Part shown: one piece after another, positions 39,651-48,174 of the stretch
Layout: the number at the start of each line of letters is the position of its first letter
Numbering within the stretch: position 1 is the first letter of the stretch
The notes under the pieces: generated by a model
Databases searched by the model: none
The model's input: only the letters and a program-made list of their open reading frames with translations
What the model was told of the DNA's origin: nothing
NCBI RefSeq assembly: GCF_001570585.1
Contig: NZ_BBXF01000002.1
Location: 744,001-808,000 of the forward strand
Direction: 5' to 3'
Source of the DNA: Herbidospora daliensis
GTDB lineage: Bacteria > Actinomycetota > Actinomycetes > Streptosporangiales > Streptosporangiaceae
Length of the DNA: 64,000 bases
Made by a program: the position numbers and the translations under genes

Positions 39651-40349
39651 TCACCGCACGTGGGTGACGGCGTCGAGGATGGTCCGCGTGACGGTGTCGG
39701 GCCACGAGACCGGGATCGCGTGCGAGGCGCCGGAGATCTCCCGGGTGCCCATCGACCCGGCCCGTTCGGCCATGTAGCGCATCGCCTCGACCGGGATGTT
39801 GGCGTCGCGTTCGCCGAACACGAACCACGACGGCGTGTCCCGCCAGGCCGCCTTGGTGGCCAGGTCGGTCAGCGCCCGTTCGGTGACCGGGCGCTGCAGC
39901 ACCGCCATCACGGCCGCCGACTCGGGGTCGACGTCGTGGCAGAACTGCTGCTGGAACCGGGCGGGGTCGATGCGGAACTCGCGGCCGCCGGTGGCGACCG
40001 GATAGGAGACCAGGGCGTCGGCCAGGGTGCCGCCCTCGAACTTCTCCGCCAGCGTCAGGGCGCTCTCGCAGGTCTCGGGGGCGAACGCCGAGACGTACAC
40101 GAGCGCCTTGACCGCGGGATGCACGGCCTCGCTGATCACCATGCCGCCGTAGGAGTGGCCGGCCAGCACGACCGGCCCTCCGACGCCGTCGACCACGTCG
40201 CGCACGTAGGCGGCGTCGCCCTCCAGGTCGCGCAGCGGGTTGGCCGCCGTGACGACCGGCAGCCCGGCCGCGTGCAGCCGCCGGATGACGCGCTTCCAGC
40301 TCCCCGAGCCGGTGAAGGCGCCGTGCACCAGGACGACGGTGGGACTCAT
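39651..40349 (-). CDS. Alpha/beta hydrolase
   Basis: A 232-residue hydrolase without signal peptide. Opening VVLVHGAFTGSGSWKRVIRRLHAAG (oxyanion HG), nucleophile Ser in VVLAGHSYGGMV, the Asp in FVFGERDANIPVEAM and His in SGASHAIPVSWP form the triad. The LADALVSYPVATGGREFRIDP insertion suggests the same subgroup as ECF41-linked hydrolases of actinomycetes. It overlaps the 62-residue gene by ATGA (40346-40349) and is one base from sigJ, so it belongs to the sigma operon. Substrate unknown. Confidence 0.9.
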   Translation of the reverse strand: MSPTVVLVHGAFTGSGSWKRVIRRLHAAGLPVVTAANPLRDLEGDAAYVRDVVDGVGGPVVLAGHSYGGMVISEAVHPAVKALVYVSAFAPETCESALTLAEKFEGGTLADALVSYPVATGGREFRIDPARFQQQFCHDVDPESAAVMAVLQRPVTERALTDLATKAAWRDTPSWFVFGERDANIPVEAMRYMAERAGSMGTREISGASHAIPVSWPDTVTRTILDAVTHVR

Positions 40350-40534
40350 GGCCGTTCCCAGATGACGTCCTCTTCGAGCACCTCCACCGCGCCGATGAGG
40401 CCGCGCAGGCCGATCTCCTCGCGTTCGGCGTCGGCCGGGTCGTACAACCACTCGGTGATCGGCTCCTCGGCCAGCTCCTCCGGGTGGCTGTCCTCGGCCA
40501 TGGCCAGCTCGGCCTCGAGGAACTCCTCGTTCAT
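40346..40534 (-). CDS. Very acidic 62-residue protein, unknown function
   Basis: A small soluble protein that begins MNEEFLEAELAMAEDSHPEE and ends EVLEEDVIWERP. It has about 20 Glu/Asp in 62 residues, no Cys and no signal. It is coupled at both ends by ATGA overlaps (cupin stop 40531-40534, hydrolase start 40346-40349), so it is surely translated. I recognise no family. The acid-rich, mostly helical composition suits a binding partner or chaperone-like adaptor, but nothing specifies one. The alternative first ATG, three codons upstream, would break the overlap. Confidence 0.7.
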   Translation of the reverse strand: MNEEFLEAELAMAEDSHPEELAEEPITEWLYDPADAEREEIGLRGLIGAVEVLEEDVIWERP

Positions 40535-40914
40535 CGTTTCCATCCCAGGCGGTCGAGTTCGTCCTGTTCGACGAAGGTGAGCATGGGCGTGCCGGGGGCG
40601 CAGAACATCGTGACGGTGAACTTCAGCCGCATGTCGTCGCGGGCGTTGCCGTCCTGGAAGTGGATGGGGTCGCCGCCCGGCTCCCAGAAGACCTCCCCGG
40701 CCTTGACGATCCTGACCGGCTCCCCCTGCAGCTCGAACCGCATCTCCCCCTCGATGACGTAGCCGAACGCCGGCCCCGAGTGGCGGTGGGGCGGCGTGCC
40801 GGGGTCGCCGGGCGGATACTCGATGACGATGGTCGAGGCGTGCGCCCCCTCCGGGATGAACGGAGGGTCGACCTCCTGGAGCACCGTCAGCGCGGTCTTC
40901 CATGCTTCGGACAT
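40531..40914 (-). CDS. Cupin domain protein
   Basis: A 127-residue single cupin. The first motif is GDPGTPPHRHSGPAFGYVIEGEMRFEL (metal ligands H, H, E with a shortened G-x5-H-x-H) and the second is PGGDPIHFQDGNARDDMRLKF. It probably binds one divalent metal and may act as a small-molecule isomerase or dioxygenase. It starts 4 bases after the SDR stop and ends in an ATGA overlap with the acidic protein. The ATG MSEAWKTALTV is preferred; the region before it lies in the SDR gene. Confidence 0.87.
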   Translation of the reverse strand: MSEAWKTALTVLQEVDPPFIPEGAHASTIVIEYPPGDPGTPPHRHSGPAFGYVIEGEMRFELQGEPVRIVKAGEVFWEPGGDPIHFQDGNARDDMRLKFTVTMFCAPGTPMLTFVEQDELDRLGWKR

Positions 40915-40918
40915 GTGA

Positions 40919-41671
40919 TCACTTCCCCTGGTTGTCCTTGAGCCAGTCGAAATAGCCGATCCGGCCGAGGGTCGCGCCGTCTCCGGGCACCAGCGACCGC
41001 TGCTCCAGCTCACTGCCGAAGTAGCGGGCGTGGACGTCGGTCACGACCGTGCGGGGGTCGCCGAGGGCCTTGAGCACCTCGGAGATGAACTCGTCCATCT
41101 GGTACTGGTCGGGCCCGGCGATCTCCAACGGCCCGTTCAGCGGCGCGCCGACGGCGACCTTGCCGACGTTCTGCGACACCTCGGCCGCCGCGATGGGCTG
41201 GAACCTGACCGGCGCGACGTGCACCCCGTCTTCGCGGGTGGCCTCGTCGGCGATGCCCTTGACGAACTCGTGGAACTGGGTGGCGTGGACGAGGGAATAG
41301 GGCACCCCGGAGTTCCTGATCAGCTCCTCCTGGGCGATCTTGGCCCGGAAGTAGTCGTTCTCCGGCAGCCGCTCGCTGCCCACGATCGAGAGGGCGACGT
41401 GATGCCCGACCCCGGCGGCCTTCTCGGCCTCCAGCAGGTTCGAGGTGGACGTGGTGAAGAAGTTCCACACGTCGTCGCGGGCCCAGGAGGGCGAGTTCGA
41501 CACGTCGACCACGACGTCGGCGCCCTTCATGACCTCGGCGAGCCCCTCGCCGGTGAGGGTGTTCACCCCCGTGCTGGGCGCGGCGGCGACCCCTTCGTGG
41601 CCGTGCTCCTTCACCATCTCGATGAGCCTCGACCCGATGAGCCCGGTGCCCCCGATGACGACGATCTTCAT
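40919..41671 (-). CDS. NmrA-like NAD(P)H-binding epimerase/reductase, first gene of ECF41 operon
   Basis: A 250-residue atypical short-chain dehydrogenase. Rossmann motif VIGGTGLIGSRLIEMVKEHGH at the start, a VVVDVSNSPSWA stretch and the downstream HHVALSIVGSERLPENDYFRAKIAQEELIRNSGVPYSLVHATQFHEFV, typical of NmrA/SDR-a5 proteins found beside ECF41 sigma genes. It lacks the YxxxK proton donor of classical SDRs. It leads the operon; the ATG is preceded by AGGGGAAG. An ECF41-type promoter (41707-41733) lies upstream. Confidence 0.9.
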   Translation of the reverse strand: MKIVVIGGTGLIGSRLIEMVKEHGHEGVAAAPSTGVNTLTGEGLAEVMKGADVVVDVSNSPSWARDDVWNFFTTSTSNLLEAEKAAGVGHHVALSIVGSERLPENDYFRAKIAQEELIRNSGVPYSLVHATQFHEFVKGIADEATREDGVHVAPVRFQPIAAAEVSQNVGKVAVGAPLNGPLEIAGPDQYQMDEFISEVLKALGDPRTVVTDVHARYFGSELEQRSLVPGDGATLGRIGYFDWLKDNQGK

Positions 41672-41706
41672 AGCTTCCCCTTTTCTCGTTGCCGGACGTC
41701 AGCTAG

Positions 41707-41733
41707 GACAGGGGAGAGCCAGAAGTTGTGACA
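41707..41733 (-). promoter_or_regulatory. Candidate ECF41 promoter of the SigJ operon
   Basis: On the minus strand TGTCACA (41733-41727) is an exact match to the published ECF41 -35 element, followed after 16 bases by TGTC (41710-41707) against the -10 element CGTC. The first gene of the sigma operon starts at 41671, giving a leader of about 30 bases. This would make the operon autoregulated. Confidence 0.72.
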
Positions 41734-41863
41734 AAAGCCGCGAACTTCTTTTCAGATACCCAGCGACCTGGCGTTATATGACAGCCGCCTCCCACAGGGC
41801 CCCGACCGGCACGGCCGGCATCCGGTCCTCAGCTCGGCGGTTCGTGGTGGGATGGTCGCTGAA

Positions 41864-41895
41864 AAAGGGGGCGCCGGTTGGCCGGCGCCCCCTTT
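41864..41895 (-). terminator. Terminator of the ThuA/DUF1080 gene
   Basis: AAAGGGGGCGCCGG (41864-41877) pairs perfectly with CCGGCGCCCCCTTT (41882-41895), a 14-base stem with a 4-base loop. On the minus strand it is followed by TTCAGC. It lies 10 bases past the gene's stop. Confidence 0.88.
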
Positions 41896-41905
41896 GTGAT
41901 CTTGA

Positions 41906-44008
41906 TTAGCTGCCGTAGACCTCGAACTGGAAGAGCGAGTAGCCCCAGGCCGTGCCTCGGGTGGTGCCGTAGATCCGGACGTACCTGGCCTGGTTGTTCA
42001 GGCCCGTGTTGTCGTCCTCGCCGCCGTTGCCGCCGGTCACCGTTCTGGCCGTGGCCCAGGTGGAGCCGTTGGTCGAGGTCTGGATCTGGTACGCCGACCC
42101 GTAGGCCGCCTCCCACAGCAGGCGGACCCGGTTGATCGTGTACGTCTGGCCCAGGTCGACCTGGATCCACTGCGGGTCGGCGAAGGCGCTGGCCCACCTG
42201 GTCGTGGCCGAGGAGTCGACGGCCGCGGAGGCCGGGTACTGGGCGGCCTCCACGCTCGACGCCGTGGCGGTCTTGTTGAGGGCGAGGTTGGTGACGGTCG
42301 GCGTACAGGACCTGAGGAAGGTGAAGTCGTCGACGTCGAACAGGCCGGTGCCCGTGCCGGTGAAGGTGAGGAAGATGTTCGCGCTGCCCGACGGGACGTT
42401 GCTCAGGGAGGCGGTCACGTCGGCGTAGGTGTCCCAGCTTCCGGTGTTCGGGACCGTCAGAGTGCCCAGGATCGTGCCGGTCTGGGAGCCGGTGCGGACC
42501 TGGATCTGGCCGCCGTTGCCGCCGGAGACGACGCGGGCCCGGATCGCGGTCGCGCCGCCGACGGTGATGTTGTTGTAGCCCGCCCAGTCGCCCGGCTCGA
42601 TGTAGCCGAGGGTCTGGCCGTTGTTGGCGCCCGCCTTGGTGAAGGCCTGGGCGCCGTTCACCGAGGTGAACGACTCGGCGTGGACGCGCACGTCGCAGAT
42701 CGGCGCGCCGCCCAGCTCCTTGATCCGGACGTTGCGGAACGCGGCCTGGTCACCCGAGCCGTGGTTCTGCAGGCCGATGTAGCCGTCGAGGTTGCGCACG
42801 GCGTTGGTGTTGGTGAAGTCGTTGATCAGCGCGCCGTTCAGGTAGACCCGGACCCGCTGGCCCTCCACCAGCAGCTCGTAGGTGTTCCACTCACCCGGCG
42901 GGTTCAGGTTGGCGTCGCGGGCGGTGAGGTCGGCCGACTTGAAGCCGTAGATCGAGCCCGTCGTCCGGTCGGCGGTGTCGGTGGCGTCGATCTGGATCTC
43001 GTAGCCCTGGTTGACGGCGACGTTGGGGTCGCCGCCGGGGTTCGGGAAGCCGATGAAGATCCCCGAGTTGCTGTCGCCGGTCAGCCGCCAGTCGGCCTTC
43101 AGCGAGTAGCTGGCGTACTGCTTGGCGTTGTACCAGAACAGGCCCATGCCGCCGACGGACGACAGGGTCGCGTCGGAGTTGGCGAAGCTGCCCGGCCCCG
43201 ACTGCGACCAGCCCGTGGTCGAGCCGTTGTAGAGGGTCGTGTAGCCCGTCTCGGGGCGGCAGTCGGCGTCGGCGCGCTTGGCTGCGTACCGGATGCCGCC
43301 GAGGAGCTGGTTGCGGAAGCCCGCCTCGGCGTAGGTCGACTGGGTGTGGCCGAAGCCCGTGTAGAACGAGCGGCCGTTGTCGATGCCCTTGCACCACGTG
43401 ATCGGGTGGTCCGCGCCCATCGAGCCGCCCGAGTAGGTCGACTCGTCGAGCGTGGCCAGGACCCGGGCGGTCGAGCGCGGGTTGGTCTGGTAGTTGTACA
43501 GCTCGTCGGTGCGGGTCCACGCCTGCGCCAGGTGCGCGGTCGCCGGGTGGGCCCGGTTCTCGGTCCTGGACGTCACCTGCTGGATCGCCGGGTGGCTGGC
43601 GAAGTAGGCGCCGGCGAGGGTGTTGTAGAACGACCAGCCGTATTCGGTGTCGGCCGCCGCGTGGACGCCGACGTAGCCGCCGCCCCCGCGGATGTAGCTC
43701 TCGAACGCCGTCTGCTGGCCGGCGTTCAGCACGTCGCCGGTCGTGTTGAGGAACACCACCGTCTCGTACTGGGCCAGGTTCGACGTGGTGAACGCGGCGG
43801 CGTCCTCGGTGGCGGTGACCGAGAAGCTGTTGGCCGCGCCCAGGTCGCGGATCGCCTGGGTGCCGACCGCGATCGAGTCGTGCCGGAAGCCGGCCGTCTT
43901 GGAGAAGACGAGCACGTCATAGGGGGCGTCGGCCGCTTGGGCCGGTGACGCCGTCAGGGTGGTGGCGGCCAGGGCGATGGCCCCGGCCGCGATCAGCGCT
44001 TTCCGCAT
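41906..44008 (-). CDS. Secreted ThuA + 3-keto-disaccharide hydrolase (DUF1080) protein with CBM6 and F5/8 modules
   Basis: A 700-residue exported protein; signal peptide MRKALIAAGAIALAATTLTASPAQA. Modules in order: ThuA-like glutaminase-fold domain (about 29-235; VLVFSKTAGFRHDSI, GGGYVGVHAAADTEYGW, HPITWCKG); DUF1080/3-keto-disaccharide hydrolase, concanavalin-like (about 245-435; TTLYNGSTTGW, SGIFIGFPNPGG, GYEIQID, NPPGEWNTYELLVEGQRVRVYLNG); CBM6 (about 440-560); F5/8 type C sugar-binding domain (about 568-700; NLALNKTATASS). ThuA and DUF1080 act on 3-keto sugars, so it probably cleaves oxidised glycosides outside the cell. TGATG overlap with the PQQ gene. Confidence 0.88.
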   Translation of the reverse strand: MRKALIAAGAIALAATTLTASPAQAADAPYDVLVFSKTAGFRHDSIAVGTQAIRDLGAANSFSVTATEDAAAFTTSNLAQYETVVFLNTTGDVLNAGQQTAFESYIRGGGGYVGVHAAADTEYGWSFYNTLAGAYFASHPAIQQVTSRTENRAHPATAHLAQAWTRTDELYNYQTNPRSTARVLATLDESTYSGGSMGADHPITWCKGIDNGRSFYTGFGHTQSTYAEAGFRNQLLGGIRYAAKRADADCRPETGYTTLYNGSTTGWSQSGPGSFANSDATLSSVGGMGLFWYNAKQYASYSLKADWRLTGDSNSGIFIGFPNPGGDPNVAVNQGYEIQIDATDTADRTTGSIYGFKSADLTARDANLNPPGEWNTYELLVEGQRVRVYLNGALINDFTNTNAVRNLDGYIGLQNHGSGDQAAFRNVRIKELGGAPICDVRVHAESFTSVNGAQAFTKAGANNGQTLGYIEPGDWAGYNNITVGGATAIRARVVSGGNGGQIQVRTGSQTGTILGTLTVPNTGSWDTYADVTASLSNVPSGSANIFLTFTGTGTGLFDVDDFTFLRSCTPTVTNLALNKTATASSVEAAQYPASAAVDSSATTRWASAFADPQWIQVDLGQTYTINRVRLLWEAAYGSAYQIQTSTNGSTWATARTVTGGNGGEDDNTGLNNQARYVRIYGTTRGTAWGYSLFQFEVYGS

Positions 44009-46818
44009 CAGGAAACCGTCCACTTCTGGTTCGCGGCTGCGGTGCAGGTCTGCTGGGACACGACGGTGCTGTCGGCGGTGCTGCTACCCGTCACGTCGAG
44101 GCACTTGGCCGATCCGACGTTGCGGATCGTGCCGTCGCTGTTCACCGTCCAGTTCTGGGCGTTGGTGCCGTTGCACGTGTAGATCTGGATCTTCGCGCCG
44201 TTGGCGGTGCTGGCGCCCGACACGTCGAGGCACTTGCCGAGGGCCCGGAGGGTCTGTCCGGTACGGGTCCACGTCTGCGCCGCCGAGCTGTTGCACGTGT
44301 AGATCTGGACCTGGGTGCCGTCGGTGGCGGTGCCGCCCCGGACGTCGAGGCACTTGCCGCCGAGGCCGGTGACCCGGCCACTGGCCGGCGGGGTGCCGGT
44401 CGCGAAGGTGAAGCTGTCGAGGTCGAACAGGGCCCCGGTGCCGGTGCCGGCGAAGGTCACGTAGAGGGAGGTCGCGGTCGACGGCGCGCCTGAGATCGTG
44501 CCGGTGACGTTGACGAACGTCTCCCACCCGCCGGTCGGCGCGACGGCCGCCTGCCCGATGATCGGGCCGGTCGCCGAGCCGGTGCGGAACTGGAGGGTGC
44601 CGCCGATGCCGGCCGAGGAGACCCGGGCCGTGAACGACGTCACGTTGTTCAGCTTGTACGGGTCGAACTGGATCCAGTCGCCGTTGTGGATGTCGCCGAC
44701 CGTGCGCCCGCCTTCGGCGGTGGTCTTCGTCATCGGGGCGACGCCCGAGGACGTCTTGTAGTGCTCGCCCTGGCGCTTGCGCGGCTGGAGCAGGTTCTGC
44801 GCGTGCGTGGTCAGGCCGCCGTTGTCGGTGTACGACGCGTCGAAGATCGGGAAGATGTTCGCCGCGTCGTCGTGCTCGCCGTCGACCGGGATGGTGATCG
44901 TGCCGGAGCAGCCGTTCTGGGCGGTGATCTGGTGGGCGTGCTGGTCGTGCCCGAGCAGGTAGGTCATGGTCACCCGGGAGCAGGCGACCGTGCCGTCTTC
45001 GGGGTCGGTGACGGTGACGCTCCACGGCACGCTGTCGCCGAAGGAGGCCAGCTGGCCCGAGGCCGGCAGGTTGATCGTCACGGTCGGGGCGGTGTTGCCG
45101 ACGCTGATCACGACGCTCGCGGTGCCGGTCGCGCCCTGCGGGTCGCGTACGGTCAGCGTGGCCGTGTAGGTGCCGTTGGCCGAGTACGTCTTGGTCGGGT
45201 TCGCCGCCGTCGACGTGGTGCCGTCGCCGAACGCCCACGAGTAGGTCAGCGTGCCGCCCTCGGGGTCGCTGCTGCCCGCCGAGGAGAACGTCACCGACAG
45301 CGGGGCCGCGCCCGAGGTCCGGTTGGCGGCCGCCACGGCGTTCGGGGCGCGGTTGCCGCCGCCGACGTAGTCGTACCGGTAGAGGGCGCTGTTGGCGTCG
45401 CCGTTGAAGTAGCCGGTGCCGTAGTCGAGGACGTAGTAGGCGCCGTCGGGGCCGAACGCCGAGTCCATGACCTGCTTGCCGTTCCACGGGAAGGTGTCGA
45501 TCGTGCCGACCGAGCCGTCGGAGTTCACGTGGATGGGCTTGACCCAGCCCCGGCCGAACTCGGTGGCGAAGAACTGGCCGTCGAACGCCTGCGGGAACTT
45601 GGTGGCCGAGGTGTTCGCGGCGTCGTAACGGTAGACCGGGCCGCCCATCGGCGACTCGCTGCCCCCGCCGAACGCCGACGGGGTGCCCGCGTCGCCGCCG
45701 TAGCGGATCCACGCCGGGCGCGGCTGCGGCAGCGTCTGCAGGCCGGTGTTGCGGAAGGAGTTGTTGGTCGGCTGACCGGCGCAGTTGTACTTCGACCCGG
45801 TCGAGTTGGTGGCGAAGTTCCACTCGTTGTAGGTCTCGGTCGTGGTGTTCGTGCCGGTGCAGTAGGGCCAGCCGTAGTTGCCCGGACTGGTCACCCGGTT
45901 GAACTCGACCTGGCCCGAAGGCCCGCGGGTCGAGCTGGTGGAACCCGCGTCGGGGCCGTAGTCGCCGACGTAGACGATGCCGGTGGCCTTGTCGACGCTG
46001 ATCCGGAACGGGTTGCGGAAGCCCATCGCGTAGATCTCGGGACGGGTGTTCGCGGTGCCCGGGGCGAACAGGTTGCCCGAGGGGATCGAGTAGCTCCCGT
46101 CGGCGTTCACCTTGATGCGCAGGAGCTTGCCGCGCAGGTCGTTGGTGTTGCCGGCGCTGCGCTGGGCGTCGTACGCGGGGTTGCGGTCGGTGCGCTCGTC
46201 GAGCGGCGAGTAGCCGGCCGACTCGAACGGGTTGGTGTCGTCACCCGTCGACAGGTAGAGGTTGCCGGCCGCGTCGAAGTCCATGTCGCCGCCGACGTGG
46301 CAGCACATGCCGCGGTTGGCGGGCACGTCCAGGACGTTGACCTGGCTGCCCATGTTGAGGGTGAAGTTGGCGTTGAGCGTGAACCGGGACAGGCGGTTCA
46401 CGCCGGTCCACGTCGTCCAGGTCGAGGCGCTGCCGGACGCGGGGGCGTCACCCGACGGGGTGCTCAGCGGCGGCGCGTAGTAGAGGTAGACGTGGCGGTT
46501 GGTGGCGAATCCGGGGTCGACGGCGACGCCCTGCAGGCCCTCTTCGTCGTGCGTGTAGACCGGCAGCGTGCCGATGACGGAGGTGTTCCCCGAGGCGTCG
46601 GTACGCCGCAGGGTGCCGTTGCGGGCCGTGTGCAGGACCGAGCGGTCGGGTAACACGGCGAGCGACATCGGCTCACCCATCTCGGATTCGCCCTTGGCGA
46701 GGGCGACCTGCTGGAAGTCGGTCGCGTTGATGGTGTGGGCCTGTGCGGGGACGGCGGTGACGCCCGACAGGACGAGCAGTGATGCGGTGGCGATCAGCCA
46801 CCTGCGGCGGTGTTTCAT
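44008..46818 (-). CDS. Secreted PQQ-type sugar dehydrogenase with PKD, CBM6 and ricin-type modules
   Basis: A 936-residue exported protein. After the signal peptide comes a six-bladed soluble glucose/aldose dehydrogenase domain (about 30-470; MSLAVLPDRSVLHTARNG, DEEGLQGVAVDPGF, GDMDFDAAGNLYLSTGDDTNPF, YAMGFRNPFRISVD); then PKD (about 480-565), a bridging beta domain, CBM6 (about 670-790) and a ricin-type lectin (about 800-936) with repeated QxW. Such dehydrogenases oxidise sugars using PQQ and pass electrons outward. ATG at 46818 was chosen since AAGGA lies 5 bases upstream; ATG at 46824 is an alternative. Coupled to the ThuA gene. Confidence 0.87.
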   Translation of the reverse strand: MKHRRRWLIATASLLVLSGVTAVPAQAHTINATDFQQVALAKGESEMGEPMSLAVLPDRSVLHTARNGTLRRTDASGNTSVIGTLPVYTHDEEGLQGVAVDPGFATNRHVYLYYAPPLSTPSGDAPASGSASTWTTWTGVNRLSRFTLNANFTLNMGSQVNVLDVPANRGMCCHVGGDMDFDAAGNLYLSTGDDTNPFESAGYSPLDERTDRNPAYDAQRSAGNTNDLRGKLLRIKVNADGSYSIPSGNLFAPGTANTRPEIYAMGFRNPFRISVDKATGIVYVGDYGPDAGSTSSTRGPSGQVEFNRVTSPGNYGWPYCTGTNTTTETYNEWNFATNSTGSKYNCAGQPTNNSFRNTGLQTLPQPRPAWIRYGGDAGTPSAFGGGSESPMGGPVYRYDAANTSATKFPQAFDGQFFATEFGRGWVKPIHVNSDGSVGTIDTFPWNGKQVMDSAFGPDGAYYVLDYGTGYFNGDANSALYRYDYVGGGNRAPNAVAAANRTSGAAPLSVTFSSAGSSDPEGGTLTYSWAFGDGTTSTAANPTKTYSANGTYTATLTVRDPQGATGTASVVISVGNTAPTVTINLPASGQLASFGDSVPWSVTVTDPEDGTVACSRVTMTYLLGHDQHAHQITAQNGCSGTITIPVDGEHDDAANIFPIFDASYTDNGGLTTHAQNLLQPRKRQGEHYKTSSGVAPMTKTTAEGGRTVGDIHNGDWIQFDPYKLNNVTSFTARVSSAGIGGTLQFRTGSATGPIIGQAAVAPTGGWETFVNVTGTISGAPSTATSLYVTFAGTGTGALFDLDSFTFATGTPPASGRVTGLGGKCLDVRGGTATDGTQVQIYTCNSSAAQTWTRTGQTLRALGKCLDVSGASTANGAKIQIYTCNGTNAQNWTVNSDGTIRNVGSAKCLDVTGSSTADSTVVSQQTCTAAANQKWTVS

Positions 46819-46903
46819 GTGCATCCTTAAGCCGGACTTGACTCGATCGAAGCGTAAGTTGTTTCGGGGATATGGTCTAGAAGTTACGTACGGTCCAACT
46901 AAT

Positions 46904-46925
46904 CTTTTGATTTTTCAGACAAAAG
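46904..46925. promoter_or_regulatory. Inverted repeat, candidate ROK operator
   Basis: CTTTTG (46904-46909) and CAAAAG (46920-46925) are inverted arms with a 10-base centre, in an A+T-rich gap between the divergent ROK gene and the PQQ/ThuA operon. The position, 25 bases before the ROK start, suits autorepression plus repression of the operon. Confidence 0.55.
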
Positions 46926-46949
46926 TAGCTGGTGAGGTAGTTTTTTCCC

Positions 46950-48134
46950 GTGAAGACCAACCGCCCGGAGAACCCCCACCAGGCCGCGCTGTTGCGCCTC
47001 CTCCGCGACGGGCCGAGGTCCCGAGCCCAGCTCAACGACCTCACCTCCGACGGGATGTCACGGTCCAAGCTCAACGGCGAGCTCGACCGCCTGATCGAGC
47101 TCGGCCTCGCCGAACCCGACGGCTTCGCCGAATCCCGCGGCGGCCGGAGATCCGGCCTGGTCAGGCTGTCGGCCACCACCCGCTTCGCGGGCATCGACAT
47201 CGGCGCCACCTCGGTCGACGTGGCCGTCACCGACGGCGAGCTGAACGTGCTCGGCCACGTGAGCGAGCCGATCGACATAAGGAACGGCCCGGCGCCGGTG
47301 CTCGACCGGGTCTTCGACCTCGTCGGCAAACTCCGCGAGCAGGGCCTCTACACCCAGCTCAACGGCGCCGGAATCGGCGTGCCGGGGCCGGTCAGCTTCG
47401 CCGAAGGGGTGCCGGTGGTGCCGCCGATCATGCCCGGCTGGAACCGCCACCCGCTGCGCGAGACGGTCAGCCAGGAACTCGGCTGCCCCGCGATGCTCGA
47501 CAACGACGTGAACCTGATGGCGCTCGGCGAACTGCACGCCGGCGTCGCCCGCCAGGTCGACGACTTCCTGCTGGTCAAGATCGGCACCGGCGTCGGCTGC
47601 GGGATAGTGGTCGACGGCCGCATCTACCGGGGCGTGTCCGGCAGCGCCGGCGACATCGGCCACATGATGGTCGACGAAGACGGCCCGGTCTGTCCGTGCG
47701 GCAACATCGGCTGCCTGGAGGCCTACTTCGGCGGCTCGGCGCTGGCCGCCCAGGCCGAGGCGGCCGCCCGCAGCGGCGTCTCCCCCCACCTGGCCGCCCG
47801 CCTGGCCGCGACGGGCACGGTGACCGCCGAGGACGTCGCCAACGCCGCCGCCCAGGGCGACCCGGTGGCGATCCAGCTGATAAGAGACGGCGGACGCCGG
47901 GTCGGCCAGGTGCTCGCCGGCCTGGTCAGCTTCTTCAACCCGGGCCTGGTCATCATCGCGGGCGGGGTGGCGCGGCTGGGGCACATCCTGCTGGCCGAGA
48001 TCCGCAGCGTGGTCTACCGGCGCTCGCTGCCGCTGGCGACGGGCAACCTGCCGATCGTGTTGTCGGAGCTGGAGGACGTCGCGGGGGTGGTCGGGGCGGC
48101 CCGGCTGATCAGCGACCACGTCTATTCGGCATAG
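46950..48134 (+). CDS. ROK-family transcriptional regulator of the sugar-oxidation locus
   Basis: A 394-residue regulator. Winged helix at residues 5-70 (HQAALLRLLRDGPRSRAQLNDLTSDGMSRSKLNGELDRLIELGL). The ROK domain has GIDIGATSVDVAVTDG (ATP-binding DIGAT), GAGIGVPGPVSF, LDNDVNLMALGE, KIGTGVGCGIVVDGRIY and the zinc motif GHMMVD-x(4)-CPCGNIGCLE. Sequence context (divergent from one secreted enzyme operon, convergent with the other) makes it the likely regulator of both. Unlike the ROK protein at 36558 it retains a near-canonical DIGxT and may bind phosphorylated or keto sugars. Confidence 0.92.
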   Translation: MKTNRPENPHQAALLRLLRDGPRSRAQLNDLTSDGMSRSKLNGELDRLIELGLAEPDGFAESRGGRRSGLVRLSATTRFAGIDIGATSVDVAVTDGELNVLGHVSEPIDIRNGPAPVLDRVFDLVGKLREQGLYTQLNGAGIGVPGPVSFAEGVPVVPPIMPGWNRHPLRETVSQELGCPAMLDNDVNLMALGELHAGVARQVDDFLLVKIGTGVGCGIVVDGRIYRGVSGSAGDIGHMMVDEDGPVCPCGNIGCLEAYFGGSALAAQAEAAARSGVSPHLAARLAATGTVTAEDVANAAAQGDPVAIQLIRDGGRRVGQVLAGLVSFFNPGLVIIAGGVARLGHILLAEIRSVVYRRSLPLATGNLPIVLSELEDVAGVVGAARLISDHVYSA

Positions 48135-48136
48135 AA

Positions 48137-48167
48137 AACCGGGGTGCCTGTGGAAGGCACCCCGGTT
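48137..48167. terminator. Bidirectional terminator hairpin
   Basis: AACCGGGGTGCCT (48137-48149) pairs perfectly with AGGCACCCCGGTT (48155-48167), loop of 5. It lies between the convergent ROK gene and the 1886-residue gene. Confidence 0.88.
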
Positions 48168-48174
48168 CAGATGA

